This document shows positions 34,915-43,960 of a stretch of 64,000 nucleotides of DNA, piece after piece. Source of the stretch: Novosphingobium nitrogenifigens DSM 19370. GTDB lineage: Bacteria; Pseudomonadota; Alphaproteobacteria; Sphingomonadales; Sphingomonadaceae. The notes below the pieces were generated by a model that searched no databases, had not been told where the DNA came from, and worked only from the letters and a program-made list of their open reading frames with translations. Numbering within the stretch: the first letter of the stretch is position 1; each line of letters starts with the position of its first letter. The stretch is from contig NZ_GL876933.1 in NCBI RefSeq assembly GCF_000192575.1, forward strand, positions 124,001 through 188,000. The letters run 5' to 3'. The position numbers and the translations under genes are program-made.

Positions 34915-35688
34915 ATGACGATCAGCAGCGTTACGAGCGCCAGTATCGGCGCCACCACCCCCGTCTATCAGCAAGGCCAGACAGCGGCGACGGCGACCAC
35001 CTCCGAGACCGGCGCCACCTCCCAGACCAGTGCCGCCACCTCGTCGGATACGACGACGGCGACGAGTTCATCCACTTCGACCAGCAGCACGGACATCCGG
35101 GCGGCGCTCGACACGCAGATCAACAGCGATGTCGCCTCCGGAAAGCTGTCGGCAAGCGACGCAAGCGCAGTCAAGGCCGTGCTCGACAAGATCGACCAGA
35201 CCAGCACCGGTCAAACCGGGACCACGGGCACAACGACGGCCGCCGGAAGTTCATCAGGCACCGGTGCATCGACCGATTCGACGTCGACCGATACGTCCGG
35301 CACCAGCGGAACATCAACGAGCGGCAGCACCTCGTCCAGCGGCAGCACGTCATCGAGCAGCAGCGCATCATCGGGCAGCACTGGAGCTGCAAGCGGCGGT
35401 GGTGGCGGAGGCGGCGCGGGCGGAAGCGGAACCACCAAGACCGAAGTCAGCGAAACCGTCACCGTCGTCGCCAATATCAAGACAACGGTCATCACCTACA
35501 GCGACGGCACCAGCGACACGACCACCACCGCCGCCACGCCCGCAGACCTGCAGAAATACGAGACCCAGTCACAAAAACAACAGGATCAGACTTCGGCCAC
35601 AAAAACCGACCAGACCAGCCCCGAGGCTCTCGCGCAGAAATACCTCTCGACGATCGCGCCAGGCAGCCTGCTCAACCTGATGGCCTGA
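34915..35688 (+). CDS. Ser/Thr-rich low-complexity protein, 257 aa
   Basis: Extremely biased composition: Ser, Thr and Gly make up well over half of the chain. Only residues about 60-95 look folded (STDIRAALDTQINSDVASGK then ASAVKAVLDKIDQ, amphipathic helices). A poly-Gly run (seven G) is near residue 165, then a beta-like KTEVSETVTVVANIKTTVITYSDGTS and a helical end (LAQKYLSTIAPGSLLNLMA). AAAGGAG lies eight bases before the ATG, a strong ribosome site. There is no classical signal peptide, so export, if any, would be by another route. Family and function unknown. It is convergent with a lipoprotein gene. Confidence 0.75.
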   Translation: MTISSVTSASIGATTPVYQQGQTAATATTSETGATSQTSAATSSDTTTATSSSTSTSSTDIRAALDTQINSDVASGKLSASDASAVKAVLDKIDQTSTGQTGTTGTTTAAGSSSGTGASTDSTSTDTSGTSGTSTSGSTSSSGSTSSSSSASSGSTGAASGGGGGGGAGGSGTTKTEVSETVTVVANIKTTVITYSDGTSDTTTTAATPADLQKYETQSQKQQDQTSATKTDQTSPEALAQKYLSTIAPGSLLNLMA

Positions 35689-35712
35689 AAAAGGGGGGGG
35701 CATGCCCCTCGC
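35689..35712 (-). terminator. G/C-run hairpin ending the lipoprotein gene
   Basis: Read on the minus strand, GGGG-CATG-CCCC followed by more C and then five T forms a short intrinsic terminator just after the lipoprotein stop. The plus strand carries an eight-G homopolymer here (35693-35700). Confidence 0.35.
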
Positions 35713-35716
35713 CCCC

Positions 35717-36205
35717 TCAACCGGCGGCGTCGGACAGACTGATGACAATCGCGGTTTTCCCGGATTTGGAATCCACGATCACGGAGACACTCTTGCCGTC
35801 TACCTTACCCCCCAGCATGCCACCGGTCGGCAGTCGGATGTCCATCGCAATGTTGGCGCCATGCCGACCGAGTGCATCTCGATAGAACGACAGCACGGTC
35901 GCACCGTCCGCAGGCGTATCGAGACGCACCATCCGCCCCTTCCCCTTGTCATCCTGTGTCCCGATCACCGAAACGACCACCGCCCCGGGATAGCGAGGAG
36001 CATAGGCGGGAAGCGCCACATCCTGAACCGTGGCGCCCGATGCGGCCGAAATCGAACCGCCATCGGTCTTGATCGTCGAGACCCCGGCAGCGCCTTGCAT
36101 GAGATCGGTTTTGCCCGATGAATCGGAAGGCGCCGAGGAATGACATCCCCCAATGACCAGCGCCAGACTACCGATCCCCAACCGTACCGCGCGGATCATT
36201 TCCAT
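35717..36205 (-). CDS. Putative lipoprotein, 162 aa
   Basis: Signal peptide with a lipobox: MEMIRAVRLGIGSLALVIGGC, with Cys at about residue 21 as the lipidation site. It is followed by a Ser/Thr/Gly-rich linker and a compact domain of about 100 residues (YAPRYPGAVVVSVIGTQDDKGKGRM, ATVLSFYRDALGRHG, SVSVIVDSKSGKTAIVISLS). The ATG at 36205 has GGGAGG about nine bases upstream. The folded part resembles small periplasmic lipoproteins seen in sphingomonads, but no family is certain. It lies downstream of the tRNA-Gln gene on the same strand and convergent with the Ser/Thr-rich protein gene. Confidence 0.8.
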   Translation of the reverse strand: MEMIRAVRLGIGSLALVIGGCHSSAPSDSSGKTDLMQGAAGVSTIKTDGGSISAASGATVQDVALPAYAPRYPGAVVVSVIGTQDDKGKGRMVRLDTPADGATVLSFYRDALGRHGANIAMDIRLPTGGMLGGKVDGKSVSVIVDSKSGKTAIVISLSDAAG

Positions 36206-36575
36206 CAGGGCATCCTCCCAAGGCAGAAACGCAATACTGTCCCATCCACAATCAGGGGATGGTAAAAAGGGCACGAAGACAAGTGACGTCTTCAACCCCC
36301 TATTCGAACAGTGCATTTCTCAGTTCATCACAAGATGATCTCTACCTTGAAACCCAAGCCCCAAGCCAACGATCTTCTGTTACAAACCATGACATGACCG
36401 CCACCAGGTCTGCACATCAAGCCGGATGCAAGAATAAAGGACAAGGCCCACGATCACCGATCCCCGGACCACGAAAGCACGCAGCCGCCACGCGCAAGGC
36501 CACAACCAAGCACGCAAAGCCAGCCGGCAACACGATCGCCGCGCTTAAAGCCGTTACCGATTTCAGAGGAAATGG
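36206..36575. other. Gene-free stretch between the lipoprotein and tRNA genes
   Basis: About 370 bases with no believable gene. An open plus-strand frame passes through it and across the tRNA, but codon use and low-complexity Lys/Ala/Thr content argue against it. It probably holds the lipoprotein promoter and the tRNA 3' trailer. No attachment-site repeat of the tRNA end was seen. Confidence 0.5.
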
Positions 36576-36646
36576 ATGCCCCGCGAGGATTCGAACCTCG
36601 ATAGACGGAATCAGAATCCGTAGTCTTACCTTTAGACGACGGGGCA
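36576..36646 (-). tRNA. tRNA-Gln (anticodon CUG)
   Basis: Read on the minus strand, the acceptor arms TGCCCCG (36646-36640) and CGGGGCA (36583-36577) pair perfectly. The T arm contains GGTTCGAATCC. The anticodon stem ACGGA/TCCGT encloses the seven-base loop TTCTGAT, giving anticodon CUG, which reads the glutamine codon CAG. The 3' CCA is not encoded, as is common in this group. Confidence 0.95.
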
Positions 36647-36804
36647 ATGGAGGCGCGCACTTAGGCCGGGAGCGCGAGGGTGTCAAGCGGGTCTGTGCAT
36701 GGTTTTTGCGTCCGCCTTGCGAGCGCCCCTCTCCGACGCTACACATTGGGGCAAGTACCCGGTCGGTATCATCCGGTTGGGAAAACATAAGCGAATTTGC
36801 GAAT

Positions 36805-38085
36805 ATGGCCGACATCGAAGCGTCGGCAGGCAAAGCGGGCAAGCGGCCCGGTCGGAGAAGGCGGCGCAAGCCGGCCGCCGCCAAGGCAGCCGCGAATCGG
36901 GCCCCCGCGCGCCCTGCCGGAACCGGCGCGGGATCTGCCCGTGCCGCTCCGACTCATCCTCCGCCACCGGCGTCTCCGCCGGAGCCTGTTGTCGCGCCAC
37001 GCGGTGGCGGGACCAATCAGGCCTTGCCTTTTCCCAATCGTGCCTTGCCCTTTCATCGTCAGGCTTATGCCGCGATCGACCTCGGCACCAACAATTGCCG
37101 CCTGTTGATCGCCCGGCCCTCGGGCGACCATTTCGTGGTGATCGACGCGTTCAGCCGGGTGGTCCGCCTTGGCGAAGGGCTCGCGCAATCCGGGCGGCTG
37201 TCGGATGCGGCGATGGATCGTGCGCTGGCCGCGCTCCATGTCTGTGCGGACAAACTGCGGCGGCGCAACGTCCATCTCGCCCGTTCGGTCGCGACCGAAG
37301 CCTGTCGTCGCGCCTCGAACGGCGCCGAATTCATCGAACGCGTGCGGCGCGAGACCGGCATCCGGCTCGACATCATCACCGCGCAGGAAGAAGCCCGCCT
37401 TGCCGTGCTGGGATGCCATATCCTGCTCGAACACGGCGAAGGCCCGGCGATGATTTTCGACATCGGCGGCGGATCGACCGAAATGGTGCTGGTCGACACG
37501 ACCGATCCGGTACCGCGGATTCTCGATTGGCAATCGGTGCCCTGGGGCGTCGTCTCCCTGACCGAAAGCATCGGCCCGATCGCGGACACACCCGAAGCGC
37601 GGGCGCAGGCCTATACCGAGATGCGCCGGATGGTCCGCGAGGGCTTTGCCGCGTTTGCCGCGCGGGTCGCGACCGAACATGCCGCGCAAAAGGATCTGTC
37701 GAGCGTTCGCCTGCTCGGTACGAGCGGGACCGTGACGACGCTGGCGAGCCTCCACCTCGGCCTTCCGCAATACGATCGCAGCGCGGTCGACGGGGTGATC
37801 GTCCCCACCGAATCAATGCGCGAGATCAGCCAGCGCCTTGCCCATTATTCGGTAGCGCAACGCATCGGCGTTCCGTGCATCGGACGCGAACGGGCCGACC
37901 TGGTCGTTGCCGGTTGCGCGATTCTGGAAACCATTTTCGACATCTGGCCTGCCGAACGACTGGGCATTGCCGATCGCGGCATTCGCGAAGGCATCCTGCG
38001 CAGCCTGATGGCGACCGCAAGCGACGCGGAAAAGAGCCGTCTGGCTGCGCGTCGGCGCGGTTCCGAACCAAAGGACATCAAATGA
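36805..38085 (+). CDS. ppx: Ppx/GppA exopolyphosphatase family phosphatase
   Basis: Hydrolyses polyphosphate or pppGpp; acts in the cytoplasm and in the stringent response. A basic, Pro/Ala-rich N-terminal extension of about 85 residues (KRPGRRRRRKPAAAKAAAN) precedes the actin-like core: phosphate-1 motif AAIDLGTNNCRLLIA, phosphate-2 IFDIGGGSTEMVLVD and the adenosine-type motif RLLGTSGTVTTLASL. ATG at 36805 is chosen; the frame is open further upstream but crosses the tRNA, so that extension is not real. The stop overlaps the rlmE start (ATGA), making a coupled pair common in alphaproteobacteria. Confidence 0.92.
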   Translation: MADIEASAGKAGKRPGRRRRRKPAAAKAAANRAPARPAGTGAGSARAAPTHPPPPASPPEPVVAPRGGGTNQALPFPNRALPFHRQAYAAIDLGTNNCRLLIARPSGDHFVVIDAFSRVVRLGEGLAQSGRLSDAAMDRALAALHVCADKLRRRNVHLARSVATEACRRASNGAEFIERVRRETGIRLDIITAQEEARLAVLGCHILLEHGEGPAMIFDIGGGSTEMVLVDTTDPVPRILDWQSVPWGVVSLTESIGPIADTPEARAQAYTEMRRMVREGFAAFAARVATEHAAQKDLSSVRLLGTSGTVTTLASLHLGLPQYDRSAVDGVIVPTESMREISQRLAHYSVAQRIGVPCIGRERADLVVAGCAILETIFDIWPAERLGIADRGIREGILRSLMATASDAEKSRLAARRRGSEPKDIK

Positions 38086-38759
38086 GCCGCTCCGGACGTG
38101 ACCCCGGTACTCGCCTGCGCACCGCGAAGAAGCGCACCGCCTCTTCGGCCCGCTGGCTGACGCGCCAGCTCAACGATCCTTATGTGCAAAAGGCGAGGGC
38201 GGAAGGCTGGCGCAGCCGGGCCGCTTTCAAGATGATCGAGCTCGACGAGAAATTCGCCCTGCTGAAAGGCGCAAGGCGGGTCGTCGACCTCGGCATCGCC
38301 CCGGGCGGATGGAGCCAGGTCGTGCGCCAGCGTGCGCCTCTGGCCAAAGTCGTGGGCATCGACCTGCTTCCCACCGACCCCATTGAGGGCGTGACGATCT
38401 TCCAGATGGATTTCATGGCCGACGAGGCGCCCGAGGCTCTGACGGGGGCACTCGACGGCCCCCCCGACCTCGTCATTTCGGACATGGCCGCCAATACCGT
38501 CGGACACAAGCAGACCGACCATTTGCGCACGATGGGGCTGGTCGAGACGGCAGTCGATTTCGCCATCACCCACCTGGCCCCGGGCGGCGCCTTTGTCGCC
38601 AAGGTCTTTGCCGGAGGGACCGACACGACCTTGCTCAACCTGCTCAAGCGCAATTTCACGACGGTCAAGCATGCCAAGCCGCCCGCCAGCCGCAAGGATT
38701 CGTCCGAGTGGTACGTGATCGCCCAGGGGTTCAAGGGAAAACCGGCCGAGCCGGCGTGA
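38082..38759 (+). CDS. rlmE: 23S rRNA 2'-O-methyltransferase RlmE (FtsJ/RrmJ)
   Basis: Methylates U2552 of 23S rRNA in the peptidyl-transferase A loop, using S-adenosylmethionine, late in ribosome assembly. 225 residues. An extended basic N-terminus (SRSGRDPGTRLRTAKKRT) leads to the family core: RSRAAFKMIELDEK (catalytic Lys), the SAM motif VVDLGIAPGGWSQVV, DLVISDMAANTVGHKQTD (catalytic Asp) and GGAFVAKVF (Lys), and SSEWYVIAQGF (Glu), which make up the K-D-K-E tetrad. It is translationally coupled to ppx and followed by gapR. Confidence 0.94.
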   Translation: MSRSGRDPGTRLRTAKKRTASSARWLTRQLNDPYVQKARAEGWRSRAAFKMIELDEKFALLKGARRVVDLGIAPGGWSQVVRQRAPLAKVVGIDLLPTDPIEGVTIFQMDFMADEAPEALTGALDGPPDLVISDMAANTVGHKQTDHLRTMGLVETAVDFAITHLAPGGAFVAKVFAGGTDTTLLNLLKRNFTTVKHAKPPASRKDSSEWYVIAQGFKGKPAEPA

Positions 38760-38845
38760 TTTCCACAGGCTGGGTTTTGCACGAATCGCCCCGAACGGCG
38801 TAAGGGCACCCGCTTTCTGACCAGATTCTTTCGGAGCATATCCCG

Positions 38846-39082
38846 ATGGCCGACGCCGCCGACGACCGCCTGCGCCTTCTGATCGAGCGCATCGAACGCC
38901 TTGAAGAGGAAAAGAAGGGTATCGGCGACGATATCAAGGACGTCTACAACGAAGCCAAGTCGGCCGGGTACGACGCCAAGATCATGCGCCAGATCGTCCG
39001 CCTGCGCAAAATGAAGCCCGACGACCGTCGCGAGATGGAAGCGGTGCTCGACGTCTACAAGAACGCGCTCGGGATCGACTGA
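38846..39082 (+). CDS. gapR: GapR-like nucleoid-associated protein (DUF2312)
   Basis: 78-residue, highly charged helical protein. GapR in Caulobacter clamps overtwisted DNA ahead of replication and transcription forks and is near-essential. The core [36 protein letters not shown] followed by [12 protein letters not shown] matches DUF2312. GGAG lies ten bases upstream of the ATG. A nested hairpin follows the stop codon at once. No operon partner is evident, although rlmE is 86 bases upstream. Confidence 0.93.
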   Translation: MADAADDRLRLLIERIERLEEEKKGIGDDIKDVYNEAKSAGYDAKIMRQIVRLRKMKPDDRREMEAVLDVYKNALGID

Positions 39083-39128
39083 TCCCCGATCCCGATGAGG
39101 TCACTCATCGGATCGAGGTATCGGGGAT
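39082..39128. terminator. Nested hairpin between gapR and the CPBP protease gene
   Basis: Inner stem CCGATGAG (39092-39099) with CTCATCGG (39104-39111), outer stem ATCCCCGAT (39082-39090) with ATCGGGGAT (39120-39128). Both are perfect. Genes converge here, so it likely serves both directions. Confidence 0.75.
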
Positions 39129-39129
39129 T

Positions 39130-39864
39130 TCAAAGCCCACCCAGCAACGCGGCGGCCAAGGCTGCCGCGTTTCCGGTCATATGGGCCAGCATCGACGCGG
39201 GAAGCCCCAGTCGCATGCGCAGATAGCCAAAGACCAGTCCCGCCCACAGCTGCGGCAGGATCATGGGAACCAGAGCCCACGACAGCGTCGGGTAATTGGA
39301 CAGGTGGACGAGGCCGAAGCCCACCGCCGACAGATAGAACCAGACCGGGAAGCCGCCCGCAAACCAGGCGGGCACCGCGATGCGCCGACGCAGCACGAAC
39401 CAGCCCGCCCCCCCGACGACAAGAGCCCCCAGAAAAGCCAGACTCGCGATCTGTTCGTGAATGTGGCGCATGACCAGCCCCAGCAGGAGGCTCGCCGCCA
39501 AGGCCGTCCCGAACAGCCAGAGTGCACGCGGACGCCCGGTCAGCCAGCCGCGAAAGAACGCTTCCTCGCCCAGGGGCGCGGCCAGGATCACCAGCGGCAC
39601 CAGCGCCTTGTCGGGAAAGGCCCGGAACGCGTCCGGCCCGGGGAGATGCAGCGCGTGCTGCCACACTGCAAGGCCTGCGCCCAAGAGCAGCAATCCCGCG
39701 AGATAGAGCCCGGTCATCGCCGCCCAGCACGACCAGCCGTTTCCGGCCCCTCCCCGCCCCAGCAATCCCCCCCCGCGCAATCCCTCCCCGCGCAACCCCT
39801 GCGGAACGATCAGGCGTGGCGCGGCAAGATAGCCGAGGAAATCGTCGAGGACTGTCTTCACCAT
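39130..39864 (-). CDS. CPBP-family intramembrane metalloprotease
   Basis: Polytopic membrane protein of the CAAX-protease/bacteriocin-processing (CPBP, Abi) family. The hallmark E-E-x3-R is in APLGEEAFFRGWLTG (about residues 97-111); the later H-containing VGFGLVHLSNYP and ASMLAHMTGN supply the other metal ligands. About eight hydrophobic segments. ATG 39864 is chosen over 39876. An unusual Gly/Arg repeat (GLRGEGLRGGGLLGRGG) lies between residues 23 and 40 and is built from a C-rich repeat in the DNA. Members cleave prenylated proteins or bacteriocin leaders, but the substrate here is unknown. Confidence 0.85.
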   Translation of the reverse strand: MVKTVLDDFLGYLAAPRLIVPQGLRGEGLRGGGLLGRGGAGNGWSCWAAMTGLYLAGLLLLGAGLAVWQHALHLPGPDAFRAFPDKALVPLVILAAPLGEEAFFRGWLTGRPRALWLFGTALAASLLLGLVMRHIHEQIASLAFLGALVVGGAGWFVLRRRIAVPAWFAGGFPVWFYLSAVGFGLVHLSNYPTLSWALVPMILPQLWAGLVFGYLRMRLGLPASMLAHMTGNAAALAAALLGGL

Positions 39865-40015
39865 GGCCCCCGACATGCCCGAAATCGGGTTAAAAGGCCG
39901 TATGCTGTCGCAGCGATTGCCCAAAGCTGCACAAAAGGCTAGGGCCCGAGCCAATCCCGGCCGGCCAATCCCGGCTCAAATCCGTTCAACCTGAAAGCCC
40001 GCAAGAAGCACGACC

Positions 40016-40759
40016 ATGGCAGGCCATTCCAAATTCAAGAACATCATGCACCGCAAGGGCGCGCAGGACAAAAAGCGCTCGGCGATGTTTTCCAAGCTGT
40101 CGCGCGAAATCACCGTCGCGGCCAAGATGGGCATGCCCGACCCGGACATGAACCCTCGCCTGCGCGCCGCGATCAACGCGGCCAAGGCGCAGTCGATGCC
40201 CAAGGACAACATCCAGCGTGCCATCGACAAGGCGTCGAAGGGTGACGGCGAGAACTACGAGGAAGTGCGCTACGAAGGCTACGGCCCGGGCGGCGTCGCC
40301 ATCATCGTCGAGGCTCTGACCGACAATCGCAACCGCACCGCGACCAACGTGCGTACCGCCTTTGCCAAGAACGGCGGCAACCTCGGCGCTTCGGGCGCGG
40401 TCAGCCACGGTTTCGACCGGCTCGGCCTGATCGAATACCCCGGCAAGGTCGGTGACGAGGAAAAGGTTCTCGAAGCCGCAATCGAAGCGGGTGCCGAAGA
40501 CGTCGAGAGCGACGATGAATCGCATCAGATCTGGGTTGCGGTGGAAAACCTCCACGAAGTCGCCCGCGAGCTGGAAAAGGCCCTTGGCGAAGCCGAAGGC
40601 GTGAAGCTCGCATGGCGTCCGACGCTCAAGACCACGGTCGATGCTGATACCGCGACCACCCTCATCAAGCTGATCGACACGCTCGACGACGACGACGACG
40701 TCCAGACCGTCTGGGGGAACTATGAAATCCCCGACGACGTGATGGAAAAGCTGGGCTGA
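40016..40759 (+). CDS. yebC: YebC/PmpR-family DNA- or ribosome-associated regulator
   Basis: 247 residues with the unmistakable start [21 protein letters not shown], used both as a transcription regulator (PmpR) and, in recent work, as a factor that helps ribosomes through proline stalls. The conserved [23 protein letters not shown] segment (here [20 protein letters not shown]) and [12 protein letters not shown] are present. It sits directly before ruvC (40 bases), the standard arrangement. Start is unambiguous. Confidence 0.96.
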   Translation: MAGHSKFKNIMHRKGAQDKKRSAMFSKLSREITVAAKMGMPDPDMNPRLRAAINAAKAQSMPKDNIQRAIDKASKGDGENYEEVRYEGYGPGGVAIIVEALTDNRNRTATNVRTAFAKNGGNLGASGAVSHGFDRLGLIEYPGKVGDEEKVLEAAIEAGAEDVESDDESHQIWVAVENLHEVARELEKALGEAEGVKLAWRPTLKTTVDADTATTLIKLIDTLDDDDDVQTVWGNYEIPDDVMEKLG

Positions 40760-40799
40760 GAGCCCGTTCCCGGGATCGCGCACCGGTAATGTTCGCACC

Positions 40800-41276
40800 A
40801 TGATCATTCTCGGCGTCGATCCCGGCCTGACTTGCACAGGCTGGGGCATCATTGCCAAGGCGGGCAGCCGCCTCAGCCACGTGGCCAATGGCCAGATCCG
40901 CACAGACGCGTCGCGCACCATGGCCGAGCGCCTGGTCGAACTCGACACCACGCTGACCGATGTGATCCTTGCCCACCGGCCCGATGCGGGCGCGGTCGAG
41001 GAAGTCTTCGTCAACGTCAATCCACAGTCGACGCTCAAGCTGGGCCATGCGCGCGGGGTCGCGCTCGTCTCCCTGGCGCGCGCCGGGATGCCGGTCGCCG
41101 AATATCCCACCAAAGTCATCAAGAAGGCGCTGGTCGGCACCGGCGGCGCCCAGAAACAGCAGGTTCAGGCCATGCTGAAAGTCCTGCTGCCCGGGATCAG
41201 GCTGGCGGGCGAAGACGCAGCCGACGCTCTTGCAGTTGCGATCACCCATGCCAACATGCTGGGCAGTCATCGCTGA
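40800..41276 (+). CDS. ruvC: Holliday junction resolvase RuvC
   Basis: Dimeric endonuclease that cuts Holliday junctions during recombinational repair, guided by RuvAB. 158 residues. The catalytic acids are visible: Asp7 (ILGVDPGL), Glu in AVEEVFVN, and the Asp pair near the end ([14 protein letters not shown]). The GLTCTGWG and [19 protein letters not shown] segments are typical. It is not directly adjacent to ruvA, as a DUF4337 gene intervenes. Confidence 0.96.
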   Translation: MIILGVDPGLTCTGWGIIAKAGSRLSHVANGQIRTDASRTMAERLVELDTTLTDVILAHRPDAGAVEEVFVNVNPQSTLKLGHARGVALVSLARAGMPVAEYPTKVIKKALVGTGGAQKQQVQAMLKVLLPGIRLAGEDAADALAVAITHANMLGSHR

Positions 41277-41399
41277 GCGTTTTGGATATGGAATTCGCAC
41301 CGTGCGGATTTTGAAGGCGGCACCGGCCTGCTTCTGGAAATTCCGGCAATTCCGGAATGCCCCATCAAACACTTAGCTCCGCTTTTTCGGGAGAGGCTC

Positions 41400-41954
41400 G
41401 TGGAAGTCGAAGTCAGCGCCGAAGCCAAGGACAAGTCGCTCAACCGCCGGATCGCGATCACCGTCGTGATTCTGTCGGTCTTTACCGGCCTGTGCAATAT
41501 CAAGGACGGCAACATCGTTCAGGGGATGGAGCAAGCGCAGGCCCAGTCGCTCGATACCTGGAACGAATATCAGGCGACCAAGACCAAACAGCATCTGGCC
41601 GAAACCGCCCGATCCCAGCTTGCCGCCCTCGCCGTTCCGGGCAAGGCGGACAAGGAAATCGCAGCCCTCGATGCCGAGATTGCCAAGTACAAGAGCGAGA
41701 CCCCCGCCCTTGCCGCAGGGGCCAAGGCGCATGCCGACGATTACGATCACCTCAATTTCCACGACGATCAGTTCGACGCGGCCGATGCGGCGATTTCGAC
41801 CGCCATTTCGCTTGCGGCAATGGCCGCCCTTGTCGAAAACGTCGGCCTGCTGTTCGCCGCATGGGCCTTCGGCGCATTCGGGATCTTCATGGGATTGAAC
41901 GGATTCCTGGGCGGATCGTTCCACCCCGATGTGCTGAGCTCCATTCTGGGGTGA
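41400..41954 (+). CDS. DUF4337 membrane protein, 184 aa
   Basis: Starts at a GTG (41400) with GGGAGAGG just upstream. It has one N-terminal membrane segment (IAITVVILSVFTGLC), a long helical periplasmic or cytoplasmic stretch rich in Ala/Lys/Gln (residues 45-125), then two closing hydrophobic segments (AISLAAMAALVENVGLLFAAWAFGAFGIFMGLNGFL). This layout matches DUF4337 proteins, of unknown function. Its placement between ruvC and ruvA probably reflects shared transcription rather than a recombination role. Confidence 0.8.
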   Translation: MEVEVSAEAKDKSLNRRIAITVVILSVFTGLCNIKDGNIVQGMEQAQAQSLDTWNEYQATKTKQHLAETARSQLAALAVPGKADKEIAALDAEIAKYKSETPALAAGAKAHADDYDHLNFHDDQFDAADAAISTAISLAAMAALVENVGLLFAAWAFGAFGIFMGLNGFLGGSFHPDVLSSILG

Positions 41955-42028
41955 AAATCCGGGTGGTTTGATCCACGTGAAACATTGCCGCTGGCGCGGG
42001 CCCCTGTTCCTTGCCATAGGAACAAACC

Positions 42029-42649
42029 ATGATCGCAAAGCTGACCGGACTGCTGGATGACACGGGCCCTGACTGGGCCGTGATCGACGTCAATGGCGTG
42101 GGCTATCTCGTCCACGCCTCGGCGCGAACTCTTGCCCATCTCGGCAATCGCGGCGACCGCGTCGTCATCCATACCGAATTGCAGGTCAGCGAGACCGACA
42201 TGCGCCTGATCGGCTTTGCGAGCGCAGGCGAACGGGCATGGTTCCGCCTGTTGACCGTGGTTCAGGGCGTAGGGTCCAAAGTCGCATTGGCGATCCTGTC
42301 CGCACTGACCGTCGATGAATTGCAGCGCGCCTGCGCCGGTGGCGATTCGGCCATGGTCGCGCGGGCGAACGGGGTCGGCCCCAAGCTCGCGTCGCGCATC
42401 GTCAACGAATTGAAGGACAAGGCGGGCGGTCTTGCCGGACTGTCGGGCGGCGCGGGAATCACGGCCGAACCGGGCGAGGCGCCGGTCGTTTCCGGCTCGG
42501 CCAGTGCCGACGCCGTTTCCGCCCTGCAAAACCTCGGCTTCAAGCCTGCCGTTGCGGCCACTGCCGTCACCAAGGCGATCGAGGAACTGGGCGAGGATGC
42601 GTCGCTCGGTGATCTTGTCCGCGTCGCGCTCAAGCGAGCCACGGCATGA
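42029..42649 (+). CDS. ruvA: Holliday junction branch-migration protein RuvA
   Basis: Binds the four-way junction as a tetramer and loads RuvB. 206 residues. N-terminal OB domain ([31 protein letters not shown]), helix-hairpin-helix region ([20 protein letters not shown] and [20 protein letters not shown]), then a flexible linker and the C-terminal UBA-like domain that touches RuvB ([22 protein letters not shown]). Its stop overlaps ruvB (ATGA), so translation is coupled. Confidence 0.97.
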   Translation: MIAKLTGLLDDTGPDWAVIDVNGVGYLVHASARTLAHLGNRGDRVVIHTELQVSETDMRLIGFASAGERAWFRLLTVVQGVGSKVALAILSALTVDELQRACAGGDSAMVARANGVGPKLASRIVNELKDKAGGLAGLSGGAGITAEPGEAPVVSGSASADAVSALQNLGFKPAVAATAVTKAIEELGEDASLGDLVRVALKRATA

Positions 42650-43686
42650 CCGACAACCCTCTCCTTACCCCCCAGCGCCAGCCCGAAGATGTCGACGCGG
42701 CGCTGCGCCCCAAGACTCTGGGCGAATTTATCGGACAGGAAGGCGCGCGCGAAAACCTGCGTGTTTTCATCGAAAGCGCGCGGCAACGACGCGAATCCAT
42801 GGATCACGTGCTGTTCTTCGGTCCTCCGGGTCTGGGCAAGACCACGCTGGCCCAGATCATCGCGCGCGAACTGGGGGTCAATTTCCGTGCCACGTCCGGG
42901 CCGGTCATTGCCAAGTCGGGCGATCTTGCCGCCTTGCTGACCAATCTCGAAGAAGGCGACGTCCTCTTCATCGACGAAATTCACCGCCTCAACCCCCAGG
43001 TCGAGGAAGTGCTCTATCCGGCGATGGAAGATCGGGCTCTCGACCTTATCATCGGTGAAGGGCCCTCGGCACGGTCGGTACGGATCGATCTGCCCGGCTT
43101 CACCCTGATCGGTGCAACCACGCGTCAGGGTTTGCTCCAGACGCCTTTGCGCGACCGTTTCGGCATTCCCGTCCGCCTGCAATTCTATACCGTGGCCGAA
43201 CTCGAACGGGTGGTGACGCGCGGCGCAAATCTTCTTGGCATCGGCATCGAGCCCGAAGGCGCCCATGAAATCGCCCGACGTGCGCGCGGCACCCCGCGCG
43301 TTGCCGGTCGCCTGCTGCGCCGTGTGCGCGATTTCGCGCAAGTGGCCGGCAGTCCGACAATCACCCAGGCCATTGCCGACAAGTCCCTCACCCGGCTCGA
43401 AGTCGACAAGCTCGGCCTTGATCTTCAGGATCGCCGCTATCTGATGATGATCGCCGACATCTACAAAGGCGGCCCCGTCGGTGTGGAAACGCTCGCAGCC
43501 GGCCTGTCCGAGCCGCGCGACACCATCGAGGAAGTGATCGAGCCTTATCTCATCCAGCTCGGGCTGGTCGCCCGGACAGCGCGCGGTCGCTGCCTCAACG
43601 ACCGGGCATGGCACCATCTGGGGCTGCCGGTACCGCAACAGCCGGGCGCAAGTCCGATGCCGGGCCTGTTCGACTCCGGCAAGTGA
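42646..43686 (+). CDS. ruvB: Holliday junction helicase RuvB
   Basis: AAA+ motor hexamer that drives branch migration. 346 residues. Walker [16 protein letters not shown], Walker [13 protein letters not shown], sensor 1 [19 protein letters not shown], and the arginine finger region, followed by the winged-helix C-terminal domain ([22 protein letters not shown]). The gene overlaps ruvA by four bases. No terminator directly follows; a PEP-CTERM gene starts 274 bases later with its own control repeats. Confidence 0.97.
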   Translation: MTDNPLLTPQRQPEDVDAALRPKTLGEFIGQEGARENLRVFIESARQRRESMDHVLFFGPPGLGKTTLAQIIARELGVNFRATSGPVIAKSGDLAALLTNLEEGDVLFIDEIHRLNPQVEEVLYPAMEDRALDLIIGEGPSARSVRIDLPGFTLIGATTRQGLLQTPLRDRFGIPVRLQFYTVAELERVVTRGANLLGIGIEPEGAHEIARRARGTPRVAGRLLRRVRDFAQVAGSPTITQAIADKSLTRLEVDKLGLDLQDRRYLMMIADIYKGGPVGVETLAAGLSEPRDTIEEVIEPYLIQLGLVARTARGRCLNDRAWHHLGLPVPQQPGASPMPGLFDSGK

Positions 43687-43754
43687 GCGTCCGGCGGTCA
43701 CGCGCCGATCATTCGATTCCACGTCAAACCCGACACGGACGGTAAGAGGCGCTT

Positions 43755-43945
43755 CCAATTCGGTCTCGAATTGGGACATAGTTACCAGCCGCTTGCCCGG
43801 GTCCCGTTTTGACAAGTGCTTAACGGCACAAATTTGGTTAAGAGCATTGCTCTGGGCGTGCTGATCTGCGTTCACTCTTGGTGAGGGTGAAGTGCGGACC
43901 GAGGGAATCGTCAGGGACGAGTCTCTGATCCCCCTCGAATTGGGA
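43755..43945 (+). promoter_or_regulatory. Palindrome and direct repeat upstream of the PEP-CTERM gene
   Basis: CCAATTCG (43755-43762) and CGAATTGG (43767-43774) form a perfect palindrome with a 4-base gap. Its right half plus flanks, CTCGAATTGGGA, recurs exactly at 43765-43776 and 43934-43945, the second copy 16 bases before the ATG. TTGACA at about 43811 could be a -35 box between them. This looks like a two-site operator. Confidence 0.5.
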
Positions 43946-43960
43946 ACAAAGGCTTCGATC

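Noticed and set aside
36206..36650. Integration site next to the tRNA gene
   Set aside because: No repeat of the tRNA 3' end, integrase or phage gene was seen near it.
36259..36804. N-terminal extension of the Ppx/GppA frame
   Set aside because: It would have to read through the tRNA-Gln gene and has no family support.
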